Assembly (NCBI RefSeq): GCF_016907925.1
Contig: NZ_JAFBCZ010000023.1
Span: forward strand, 28,153 to 92,152
Reading direction: 5' to 3'
DNA: 64,000 bases
From: Herpetosiphon giganteus
Lineage (GTDB): Bacteria > Chloroflexota > Chloroflexia > Chloroflexales > Herpetosiphonaceae
A program made the position numbers and the translations under genes. This document shows positions 20,097 to 28,254 of this stretch, piece after piece; positions within the stretch are counted from its first letter, which is position 1, and each line of letters starts with the position of its first letter. Under the pieces are notes generated by a model. That model saw only the letters and a list, made by a program, of their open reading frames with translations, had not been told where the DNA came from and ran no database searches.

Positions 20097-21080
20097 ATGT
20101 CACGTATTCGTAGCTTAGCATTATTTGGGTTAATTGCTAGCTTGGCTGGTTGTGCGAACACGACCACCGAGCCAACCACCGCTCCAACCAATCAACCAAC
20201 CAGCCAGCCGACCGCCACCCTTGCTGCCGTCGCGACACCGACAATCGGTGAGGTTGGGCCACGTTTGGTATTTGTGACCAATCAGCCGAACCAAATGACC
20301 ATTATGTTGGCAGCGCTTGATGGGAGCGAAGCGAAACCACTCAATCCTGATTTTCCACGGGCAATGGACCCCGCGTTCTCGCCTGCTGGCAACGAATTGG
20401 CGTTTGCAGTGCAAGATAGCGATGGGTTCAACATTTATATTAGTTCCGTTGATGGCAGCAATTTAGTGCAAGTCACCAGCGAAGCGGGCGACGATCAAAG
20501 CCCAAGTTGGTCGCCTGACGGCCAGCAGTTGGTCTTTCAATCCAATCGTTCGGGCAACGATGAGATTTATCGCGTCAATCGCGATGGCAGTAATTTGTTG
20601 CAACTCACCAACGATCCAGCCCACGATGGCATGCCAAGTTGGTCGCCTGATGGCAGCGTGATTGCATTTAGTTCATCACGTGGATTTAGCGATGAAGAAT
20701 CATCAGGCCGCGAATTATATGTGATTCAGCCTGATGGCCAAGCCTTGCAACAATTGACCAAAGCCCGGGGCCGCGCCCAAAATCCAAGTTGGTCGCCTGA
20801 TAGCCAGCAACTGGTGTATGTGTTTTTTGAGAGCGCGATTGTGGGCGGCGATATTGCTGGCAACACAATTTATACTATCAAGCGGGATGGCAGTGAAGCC
20901 AAGTTACTCCAAGCCAATGCCTTCGATCCGCAGTGGCTTGATCAGCGGATTGCCTTTACGACCTACGATGAGCAAACTTTTCATACTGCGCTGCGTATCC
21001 TAGACTTGAATACGCTACAAGTCAGCGTGCCGATTACAATGCCAGAAATTGATCTGATGCAGCCAGTTTTCAATCGCTAA
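20097..21080 (+). CDS. TolB-like beta-propeller lipoprotein
   Basis: A 327-residue protein. The signal sequence ends in a lipobox (SLAGC, Cys at about residue 18), so it is predicted to be a membrane-anchored lipoprotein. A Thr/Pro/Gln-rich linker (residues about 19-45) leads to five or so PD40/WD40-like blades with the typical SWSPDGQQLVFQSNRSGNDEIY pattern (given in part) repeated with SWSPDG three times. TolB-like propellers bind proteins or peptides; the partner is unknown. MSRIRSLAL was chosen as the start because GAGGGA precedes it and it begins the signal peptide. Confidence 0.82.
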   Translation: MSRIRSLALFGLIASLAGCANTTTEPTTAPTNQPTSQPTATLAAVATPTIGEVGPRLVFVTNQPNQMTIMLAALDGSEAKPLNPDFPRAMDPAFSPAGNELAFAVQDSDGFNIYISSVDGSNLVQVTSEAGDDQSPSWSPDGQQLVFQSNRSGNDEIYRVNRDGSNLLQLTNDPAHDGMPSWSPDGSVIAFSSSRGFSDEESSGRELYVIQPDGQALQQLTKARGRAQNPSWSPDSQQLVYVFFESAIVGGDIAGNTIYTIKRDGSEAKLLQANAFDPQWLDQRIAFTTYDEQTFHTALRILDLNTLQVSVPITMPEIDLMQPVFNR

Positions 21081-21108
21081 ACCTACTTTTGGGCGAAGGG
21101 AGTAGAAG

Positions 21109-21357
21109 ATGCACTTAACTCATTGTCCAAGCTGTCAATCCGACAAACTTATTCCGAATGCAAGATTACATGAGATGAACAGCCCTTATAAGCAACTGAT
21201 GGTGACGGTTTACAGCAAACCTGATGCCTTATTGCTGAAAAAACCAGTTGATACATGGGCAAAATGCGCTGTATGTGGCAATTGTGGCTATCTAATGCTC
21301 TATGCAGAAGATCCGCAAATACTGTGGGATGCCTATCAAGCACAGAAAAATAGTTAG
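21109..21357 (+). CDS. Small zinc-ribbon-like hypothetical protein
   Basis: An 82-residue protein with CPSC (Cys6, Cys9) and CAVCGNCG (Cys54, Cys57, Cys60), a likely zinc ribbon. It starts 28 bases after the lipoprotein gene with a GAAGGGAG site and may be co-transcribed with it. Such short proteins may bind nucleic acid or another protein; nothing more can be said. Confidence 0.65.
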   Translation: MHLTHCPSCQSDKLIPNARLHEMNSPYKQLMVTVYSKPDALLLKKPVDTWAKCAVCGNCGYLMLYAEDPQILWDAYQAQKNS

Positions 21358-21367
21358 TTAATTTTAT

Positions 21368-21419
21368 CCACGAAGGACACGAAGAAACAATTACTTTGTG
21401 CTCTTCGTGTCCTTCGTGG
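21368..21419. terminator. Long perfect palindrome between convergent genes (repeat-derived hairpin)
   Basis: CCACGAAGGACACGAAGA (21368-21385) is perfectly complementary to 21402-21419, an 18-bp stem with a 16-base loop. It sits between the stop of the zinc-ribbon gene and the stop of queA and is built from the dispersed CGAAGGACACGAAG word. There is no strong T-run. It probably works as a bidirectional terminator or RNA 3'-end stabiliser. Confidence 0.7.
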
Positions 21420-21427
21420 CTCAACGG

Positions 21428-22468
21428 TTAGAGAATTAACATGGCATCGCCAAACGAGAAGAAGCGATATTCGCGTTCAACCGCCTCTGCATAGGCGTGC
21501 ATAATCTGTTCGCGGCTGGCTAAGGCGCTTACCAAGAGCAATAAGGTTGATTTGGGCAGGTGGAAATTGGTAATTAAACTATTCACCACCCGATACTCAT
21601 ATGGCGGGTAGATGTAGATATTGCTCCAGCCCGAAGCTGGCTGAATTTCGCCAGCATCCAAATGTATCCCTTGGGCTTGCGCTACGGTTTCGACCACCCG
21701 CGTGCTGGTTGTGCCGACCGTGATAATTCGCCCGCCTGCGGCGCGAGTTGCGTTGATTGCTTGGGCGGTTTCTGCCGAAAGCTCATACCATTCGCTGTGA
21801 ATTTGATGATCGAGCGCATTTTCGGTTTGCACAGGCCGAAACGTATCTAAGCCAACGTGCAGCGTAACGCTCGCCCAACCAACGCCTTGGGCTTTAACCT
21901 GCTCGATCAGCGCTGGTGTCCAGTGTAAGCCAGCGGTTGGGGCTGCTGCCGAGCCTGCTTGAGCGCTATACACCGTTTGATAACGCTCTGGATCGCTCAG
22001 CGGGGCCGTGATGTAGGGCGGGGTTGGCATTGAGCCAAGTTCTGGCAAACGCTGATTAATTGGCTGATCAAAGCAGACAATCCGGCTGCCACTTTCGAGC
22101 AACGCTTCGACCACTGCTTCGGCCTGTGCGCCGCTATGGCCAGTCATGATCAAGCGTGTGCCAATTGCAACTTTGCCTTTGATCAGCGCTTCCCAGCGTT
22201 GAGGATCGCGTTGTTTGAGCAGCAGCAACTCGGTTTTGCCACCGCTAGCTTTTTGGCCATACAAACGGGCTGGCAAGACGCGGCTATCGTTGGCAACCAA
22301 CAGATCTCCAGGTCGCAAATAGCGCCCAATCTCATAAAAATGGCGGTGCTCAAGCTGGCCGGTGGCGCGATCGAGCACCAACAAGCGCGAGTGATCGCGT
22401 GGCTCAACCGGGGTTTGGGCGATCCGTTCTGGCGGTAAATGATAATCAAAATTGGCAATTGGTAGCAT
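21428..22468 (-). CDS. queA: S-adenosylmethionine:tRNA ribosyltransferase-isomerase
   Basis: QueA transfers and isomerises the ribosyl part of SAM onto 7-aminomethyl-7-deazaguanine in tRNA, giving epoxyqueuosine. Family blocks seen are FDYHLPPERIAQTPVEPRDHSRLLVLDR (residues 7-34, in part), DLLVANDSRVLPARLYG, PPYI near residue 130, YQTVYSA...GSAAAPTAGLHWT and VGTTSTRVVE, with FHLPKSTLLLLVSA near the end. Length 346 is normal. No other queuosine gene is adjacent. Confidence 0.95.
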   Translation of the reverse strand: MLPIANFDYHLPPERIAQTPVEPRDHSRLLVLDRATGQLEHRHFYEIGRYLRPGDLLVANDSRVLPARLYGQKASGGKTELLLLKQRDPQRWEALIKGKVAIGTRLIMTGHSGAQAEAVVEALLESGSRIVCFDQPINQRLPELGSMPTPPYITAPLSDPERYQTVYSAQAGSAAAPTAGLHWTPALIEQVKAQGVGWASVTLHVGLDTFRPVQTENALDHQIHSEWYELSAETAQAINATRAAGGRIITVGTTSTRVVETVAQAQGIHLDAGEIQPASGWSNIYIYPPYEYRVVNSLITNFHLPKSTLLLLVSALASREQIMHAYAEAVEREYRFFSFGDAMLIL

Positions 22469-22480
22469 GATCGTAGGCTA

Positions 22481-23025
22481 TAGGCTATGGGCAATAGGCT
22501 ATAGATAAAGGGTTATCGTTCAGAATCCATAGCTTACCATAGAAATAAGGATGAAGGATGAAGTTAAGAACATAGAGCAAAGAACATAGAACATAAGAAG
22601 AAAGGATGAGGGATGAAGGAAAGTCAAAAAGCAAAAGTCAAAAGTCAGAACAGAGGGCAAAGAGCATAGAACATACGAAATGATGAAGGATGAGGGATGA
22701 AGTATGAAAGCAAAGTTCAGAAGTCAGAAGGCTAATCCTCAACATCTGCATCAAACAATGATCATTCGTGGAATTCGTGGAATCTGTGGCTAAAAATATT
22801 CTTCGTGTTCTTTGTGCTCTTCGTGGATCAATCGTTTAACGTAGCGGCGCAGAGCATGTTTGGCTATAGGCTATAGGCTATCGGAACGTTTAGTGGTATA
22901 ACCCTAGTTCCAAAAGCTAAAAGCCAATAGCCACAAGCCAATAACCTCATTCTCTTCGTGCTCTTTGTGCTCTTCGTGGATCAATCGCTCCTATGTTCTA
23001 TGCTCTAGGCTCTATGCTCTTTGTT
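22481..23025. repeat. Long non-coding block of dispersed repeat words
   Basis: The 617-base gap between queA and prfA holds no convincing ORF. It is a patchwork of words seen elsewhere in the window: GGCTATAGGCTAT, AAGAACATAGAGCAAAGAAC-type (22566-22594, an exact 29-base inverted copy is at 30947-30975), GGATGAGGGATGAAGG, AAAAGTCAAAAGTC, AGCCAATAGCC and TTCGTGCTCTTTGTGC/TTCGTGGATCAATCG (22795-22835 and 22950-22985). Confidence 0.75.
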
Positions 23026-23035
23026 AAAAGCAGTA

Positions 23036-23044
23036 TGCTATAAT
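23036..23044 (+). promoter_or_regulatory. Extended -10 promoter of prfA
   Basis: TGCTATAAT (TGn plus TATAAT) lies 42 bases upstream of the prfA start. No good -35 at 17 bases is seen, consistent with an extended -10 promoter. Confidence 0.55.
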
Positions 23045-23085
23045 GACGCAGATACACCACCAAGATAAGGAATATCCATACAACT

Positions 23086-24183
23086 ATGGAACCAGAAATT
23101 TTAGCTCGTCTCGCTCGTGTCGAGGCGCGATATATCGAACTCAATGATGAAATGACGCAGCCAGATGTGCTCAGCGACCATGTGCGCCTAACCACCTTGG
23201 CTCGCGAACAAACCGAACTTGGCGAATTGGTTGGCCGCTATCGTGAGTTTCTGCAGGCAGAAAAAGCGCTCGAAGAATCCAAAGCCATGCTGCGCGAGGA
23301 AAACGATCCTGAGTTGCGCGAAATGGCCCAAATGGACATCGAAGAACTATCAGCCCGCATGGAAGCAATCGGGGCCGAAGTTCGCATTTTATTGTTGCCT
23401 CGCGACCCTAACGACGAAAAGAACGTGATCATCGAAATTCGCCAAGGCGAAGGTGGTGATGAAGCAGCCTTGTTTAGTGCCGATGTGTACCGCATGTACC
23501 AACGCTACGCTGAAACTCGGGGCTGGAAAACCGAACTTATGTCGTTGAGTGAAAACGGCATTGGCGGCTTCAAAGAAGTTATTTTTGAAGTACAAGGTCA
23601 AGGCGCGTGGAGCCGCCTCAAATACGAGGGTGGTGTGCATCGCGTTCAGCGCGTGCCTGCAACCGAAGCTCGGGGCCGTATTCACACCAGCACCATCACC
23701 GTGGCCGTTTTGCCAGAGGTTGAAGAAACTGCGGTTGAAATCAAGCAAGAAGATTATCGCATCGACGTGTATCGCTCAGGCGGTCACGGCGGCCAAGGCG
23801 TGAACACCACCGACTCGGCAGTGCGGATCGTCTACAAAGCCGGCACGCCAGATGAAATTGTGGTTGTTTGTCAAGATACTCGTTCGCAGATTAAGAATCG
23901 CGAAAGTGCCTTGAACGTGTTGCGCGCCCGCTTATATGCCCGTGAACAAGAAAAACGCCAAAAAGAGCTTGGCGAATCACGCTTGGCCCAAGTTGGCAGC
24001 GGCGAACGGGCCGAAAAAATGCGCACCTACAACTACCCACAAGACCGAATTACCGATCATCGAATTGGCCAAAACATCTCTAACCTGCCTGTTGTGCTTG
24101 ATGGCGCGCTAGATCGGTTGATCGACGCACTGGTTACTTACGACAACGCCGAACGGCTTAAGGCATTGGGTATGGGAGCCTAG
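23086..24183 (+). CDS. prfA: Peptide chain release factor 1
   Basis: RF1 ends translation at UAA and UAG. The catalytic GGQ motif is in SGGHGGQGVNTTDSAVRI (near residues 231-248), and the anticodon-like tripeptide motif lies in RVPATEARGRIHTS (PxT-type PAT, near residue 187), which favours RF1 over RF2. The N-terminal coiled-coil domain 1 (residues 1-100) and the C-terminal LYAREQEKR/NYPQDRITDHR blocks are normal. At 365 residues it is full length with no frameshift. No prmC (the methylase of the GGQ Gln) lies beside it; adenosine deaminase follows 11 bases later. Confidence 0.95.
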   Translation: MEPEILARLARVEARYIELNDEMTQPDVLSDHVRLTTLAREQTELGELVGRYREFLQAEKALEESKAMLREENDPELREMAQMDIEELSARMEAIGAEVRILLLPRDPNDEKNVIIEIRQGEGGDEAALFSADVYRMYQRYAETRGWKTELMSLSENGIGGFKEVIFEVQGQGAWSRLKYEGGVHRVQRVPATEARGRIHTSTITVAVLPEVEETAVEIKQEDYRIDVYRSGGHGGQGVNTTDSAVRIVYKAGTPDEIVVVCQDTRSQIKNRESALNVLRARLYAREQEKRQKELGESRLAQVGSGERAEKMRTYNYPQDRITDHRIGQNISNLPVVLDGALDRLIDALVTYDNAERLKALGMGA

Positions 24184-24194
24184 GAGTTTGTTGC

Positions 24195-25235
24195 ATGCAC
24201 TCGCCGCTTGCTGAATTTATTCGACGCATGCCCAAATGTGAGCTTCACGTTCACCTCGAAGGCTCAATTACCCCCAAAACGTTGTTGGAGCTAGCGACGA
24301 AAAATGCTATTAGCCTGCCTGCTAACGATTTGGCGGGCGTTGAGCGCATGTTTCAATATGAACATTTCTTGGGCTTTTTAGATGTCTATCGCACCTGTGC
24401 CCGTTGTTTGATCCATGGCGAGGATTTTGAACGGGTTGCCTATGAGTTGGCCATCGATTTGGCCCAGCAACAGGTACGTTATGCAGAAGTCATGCTCTCG
24501 CCTGCTCAGCACATGCAGCGCAACATGGATTTCGATGAGATTCTTGGTGGTGTTGCTGCTGGTTTTGCCCGTGCTGAGCGCGAGACAGGCATTATTTGTC
24601 GGCCTGCCTTCGATTTTGGCCGCCAGTTTAGCCTTGATCAAGCGTTGCGAGCGGTCGAGTTGGCCCAAGCTGGCATGAAGTATGGCGTGGTGGCCTTTTC
24701 GATTGGCGGCGATGAGGCCAATTATCCACCTGAGCCATTTGTCGAAGTTTTTGCCTTGGCCAAAGCGGTGGGCCTACATGTGATGGCTCACGCTGGCGAG
24801 GTTGCCGGAGCCAATAGCGTGCGCGGGGCGGTTGAAATGCTCGGCGTGGATCGGATTGGCCATGGCTTTCGGGTGCTTGAAGATAGCGAATTGACCGAAT
24901 TTTTGGCCCGCCGTGGTGATATAACCTTCGATGTCTGTCCGACCAGTAATATTCGCACTGGTGTGGTTGCCTCGTTTGAGCAACACCCCCTGCGCCAGAT
25001 GCTCGATGCTGGTTTGCCAATCACCCTCAACTCCGATGATCCGGTGTTGTTCAATACCAGTGTGACAGGCGAGTATTTGCTAGCCGCCGAACGCTTCGAT
25101 TTTGCGCTTGCTGATATTTGCAAAGTTGCGCTCCAAAGCGCCAAAGCCTCGTTTTTGCCCGCCGAACAGCGCCAACAATTGCTGATTGAGTTTGAGCAGC
25201 AGCAAGCAACCTTGCGCCGCGAATTAGGGCTATAG
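24195..25235 (+). CDS. add: Adenosine deaminase
   Basis: A zinc hydrolase of purine salvage that converts adenosine to inosine. Metal and catalytic motifs are in order: LHVHLEGS (residues about 18-25, two His), VMAHAGE (near 195-201, His and catalytic Glu), RIGHG (near 222-226, His) and LNSDDP (near 280-285, Asp). Length 346 is normal. Adenine deaminase of the same family cannot be fully excluded. It begins 11 bases after prfA with a TAGGAG site that overlaps the prfA stop, so the two are one operon. Confidence 0.88.
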   Translation: MHSPLAEFIRRMPKCELHVHLEGSITPKTLLELATKNAISLPANDLAGVERMFQYEHFLGFLDVYRTCARCLIHGEDFERVAYELAIDLAQQQVRYAEVMLSPAQHMQRNMDFDEILGGVAAGFARAERETGIICRPAFDFGRQFSLDQALRAVELAQAGMKYGVVAFSIGGDEANYPPEPFVEVFALAKAVGLHVMAHAGEVAGANSVRGAVEMLGVDRIGHGFRVLEDSELTEFLARRGDITFDVCPTSNIRTGVVASFEQHPLRQMLDAGLPITLNSDDPVLFNTSVTGEYLLAAERFDFALADICKVALQSAKASFLPAEQRQQLLIEFEQQQATLRRELGL

Positions 25236-25448
25236 CAGAACATAGAACAGAGAGCATAGAACATAGGGATTAGGCTATAGGCTGATGTCTTTTGGCTATA
25301 GAAACATAATCAAAACAATTCGTGGAATTCGTGGCGAAAAATAATCTTCATGCGCTCTCTGTTCTCTGCTCTATATTCTTCGTGCTCTTCGTGCTCTTCG
25401 TGGATCAAAATGAATGGGGCTGGGACGGACGAACCGATCCCCAGCCCC
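25236..25448. repeat. Dispersed repeat words between convergent genes
   Basis: Includes GAACATAGA words (25240-25265), a GCTATAGGCTG word, three tandem TTCGTGCTC units ending TTCGTGGATCAAAATG (about 25375-25411), and a hairpin GGGGCTGGG/CCCAGCCCC (25416-25448). The hairpin lies just past the 3' end of valS and may end its transcript. Confidence 0.6.
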
Positions 25449-25466
25449 TGAACCCCGACCCCTCGT

Positions 25467-28232
25467 TTAGAAACTCGCCAAACGTTCGCGCAAGGTTGTG
25501 GCGGCTAGCTCTTGGGCGGCCAAGGCTTCGCGCTCTTTTTGCACAACTTCGGGCTTAGCTTTGGCCACGAAGTTCTCGTTAGAAAGCTTGCTGCGGCGGC
25601 GCTCGACATCAGCCTCAACCCGTTCAAGCTCCTTGTTGAGCCGTTCGCGTTCGGCGGCCAAATCGACCATGCCCGCCAAAGGCAAGACCACTTCTGCTGG
25701 CGAAATAACCAAACTGGTGGCTTTTTCTGGGCGCTCGCTCAAGCTTTCGCTGATGATTAATTTATCGGGAGCGATCCGCGCTAGACGGCTGATGATCGCA
25801 GCTTGTTCGTTGAGCATGGCGCTTGCAGAGCCGCCAGCGATTAAGGCTTCGATCCATTTGACTGCTTCCACGCTGGTTTCGGTACGCACGTTGCGCACGC
25901 CACGAATGATGTTTTGAACCAATTCCCAATCACGTTCTGCTTGCTCGTTGAGCATTGCTGAATCGATCAACGGATACTCGGCGATAATCAAGGCGGCTGG
26001 AGTTGGCGTGGTTTGCTCGCTGTTATGCAGTTTTTGCCAAGCAGCCTCGCTGACAAACGGCATAAATGGGTGCAGCAAGCGCAAGGTTCCTTCTAAAAGG
26101 GTGTAAAGCGTTTGGCGGGTGCGCAATTGCTGCTGCTCGTCGCCAGTATCAATTTGAATTTTGGCAGTTTCAATGTACCAATCAGCAAATTCATCCCAGA
26201 AGAAGGTTTGGATTTGGCGGCCAGCTTCGCCCAAATTGAAACTATTCATCAATCGCTCAACATCGCCCGCCAAGCGATTGAACCGCGAGAGAATCCAGCG
26301 GTCAGCCACGGTGTAGGCTTCAGCATTCAAGCTCTCGGCGCTAATTTTGCTCTCGGCAGTGCGTGGCAAATCGCCTAATTTTGAAATCACAAAGCGGGTT
26401 GCATTCCAAATTTTGTTAGCAAACGAACGCGCTGAATCCAAACGAGTTGGTTGCAAGGCAAAATCTTGGCCTGGCGTTGATGAGGTGGCGAAGGTAAAGC
26501 GCAACGCATCGGTGCCATATTGATCAATCAAATCAAGCGGATCGACCTGATTGCCCAACGACTTCGACATTTTGCGGCCATGTTCATCGCGCACCAACCC
26601 GTGCAAGTAGACCCATTCGAATGGCTCTTTGCCGGTGAGATACAGGCCCAACATCATCATGCGCGCGACCCAGAAAAACAGAATATCGTAGCCAGTTTCG
26701 AGCAACGTGTTTGGGTAAAATTGCTTGAAATCGGGATTTTCAACGTCGGGCCAGCCCAAAATACTGAATGGCCACAAACCCGATGAGAACCACGTATCCA
26801 GCACATCTTCGTCTTGGCGCAGGTCAACAACTTGACCATAATGTGCGGTCGCGGCAGCCATGGCATCGGCAGCGTTCAACTCAACAAACATCTGGTTATC
26901 GGGGCCGTACCACACCGGAATTCGATGGCCCCACCAGAGTTGGCGGCTAATACACCAATCCTGAATGTTTTCCATCCAATGGAAATAGATTTTGTTGAAG
27001 CGTTCGGGCACGATTTTGGTGCGACCTTCGCGCACGGCAGCCATGGCAGGCTCGGCCAAGGGTTGCGTTTTAACAAACCATTGGGTGCTGATCAACGGCT
27101 CGACAATCGTATCGCAGCGCTCGCAGCGGCCAATCTTCATCAAGTGGGGCTTGGTTTCGACCAAATTGCCAGTTTCGGTCAAATCGGCGACCAAGCGCTT
27201 GCGCGCCTCAAAGCGGTCGAGGCCTGCATAGCTGCCACCTTCAGCATTGATCGTTGCATCAAGATTCAGCATATTGAGAATTGGCAAGCTATGGCGTTGG
27301 CCAACGATATAGTCATTTGGATCGTGGCCTGGGGTAATTTTGAGCGCCCCAGTGCCAAACTCGCGCTCAACATAGGTGTCAGCGATAATGGGAATTTGGC
27401 GACCCAAGGCTGGCAGCACCACAAATTTGCCCACCAAATCGGCGTAGCGCTCATCGTCGGGATGCACGGCTACCGCCACGTCGGCGAGCAAGGTTTCTGG
27501 GCGAGTTGTGGCAATCGTAATCGATTGATCGCCTTCGCTGATGCGCCATTCGGTATCGTTCAGATCACTGGCAACTTTATAGCGAATATGCCACAAATTG
27601 CCTTGCTCTTGCTCATCGCGATAGACCACTTCCAAATCGGAGATTGCCGAGAGACAGCGCGGACACCAGTTGACCAAGCGCGTGCCGCGATAGATCAAGC
27701 CATCGTCGTACAAGCGCTTGAAGGCCACGACGACTGCTTGCGACAAGCCTTCATCGAGCGTAAAGCGTTCGCGCTGCCAATCGACCGACGAACCAAGGCG
27801 GCGAATTTGGCTGGTGATTGTTGAGTGCGAACGACCCTTCCATTCCCAGACTGCATCGAGAAAATCCTCGCGACCAAGGTCGTGACGGGTTTTGCCAACC
27901 TTCGCCAGTTGCTTTTCAACCACGTTTTGGGTGGCGATGCCAGCGTGGTCGGTGCCAGGAACCCACAAAGTTGGTTGGCCGAGCATCCGATGCCAGCGGG
28001 TCAAAATATCCTCGATGGTGTTGGTCAAGCCGTGGCCAGTGTGCAGCACGCCAGTCACGTTGGGCGGCGGAATCGCAATCACAAACGGATCTTTGCCATT
28101 GGCCTCGGTTGGCTTGAAATAGCCCGCCGATTCCCACCATTTGTACAGATGCTCCTCGACCTTAGCGGCTTCGTAGGCTTGGCCGAGATCGGCTCCAGCT
28201 AAAGCCCGTTCTAAATGCTCATTTAACGTCAT
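25467..28232 (-). CDS. valS: Valyl-tRNA synthetase
   Basis: A class I aminoacyl-tRNA synthetase. The HIGH variant is HTGHG (His64-His67) after PPPNVTGVL, and the KMSKS motif is KMSKSLGN near residue 552. GTDHAGIATQ, a CP1 editing domain with TTRPETLLADVAVAVHP, a Cys pair in CPRCLSAISD, and the DTWFSSGLWPFS block are all valine-type. The C-terminus is a charged coiled coil (residues about 855-915) that contacts tRNA. At 921 residues it is complete. It lies 22 bases behind the DUF3105 gene, and the nearest clear promoter and T-box are upstream of that gene. Confidence 0.96.
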   Translation of the reverse strand: MTLNEHLERALAGADLGQAYEAAKVEEHLYKWWESAGYFKPTEANGKDPFVIAIPPPNVTGVLHTGHGLTNTIEDILTRWHRMLGQPTLWVPGTDHAGIATQNVVEKQLAKVGKTRHDLGREDFLDAVWEWKGRSHSTITSQIRRLGSSVDWQRERFTLDEGLSQAVVVAFKRLYDDGLIYRGTRLVNWCPRCLSAISDLEVVYRDEQEQGNLWHIRYKVASDLNDTEWRISEGDQSITIATTRPETLLADVAVAVHPDDERYADLVGKFVVLPALGRQIPIIADTYVEREFGTGALKITPGHDPNDYIVGQRHSLPILNMLNLDATINAEGGSYAGLDRFEARKRLVADLTETGNLVETKPHLMKIGRCERCDTIVEPLISTQWFVKTQPLAEPAMAAVREGRTKIVPERFNKIYFHWMENIQDWCISRQLWWGHRIPVWYGPDNQMFVELNAADAMAAATAHYGQVVDLRQDEDVLDTWFSSGLWPFSILGWPDVENPDFKQFYPNTLLETGYDILFFWVARMMMLGLYLTGKEPFEWVYLHGLVRDEHGRKMSKSLGNQVDPLDLIDQYGTDALRFTFATSSTPGQDFALQPTRLDSARSFANKIWNATRFVISKLGDLPRTAESKISAESLNAEAYTVADRWILSRFNRLAGDVERLMNSFNLGEAGRQIQTFFWDEFADWYIETAKIQIDTGDEQQQLRTRQTLYTLLEGTLRLLHPFMPFVSEAAWQKLHNSEQTTPTPAALIIAEYPLIDSAMLNEQAERDWELVQNIIRGVRNVRTETSVEAVKWIEALIAGGSASAMLNEQAAIISRLARIAPDKLIISESLSERPEKATSLVISPAEVVLPLAGMVDLAAERERLNKELERVEADVERRRSKLSNENFVAKAKPEVVQKEREALAAQELAATTLRERLASF

Positions 28233-28254
28233 GGTTCAAACCTCAAACTAGAAA

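Noticed and set aside
22481..23025. Possible CRISPR array in the repeat-rich gap before prfA
   Set aside because: The words are short, irregularly spaced and in both orientations, with no constant repeat-spacer period and no cas genes in the window.
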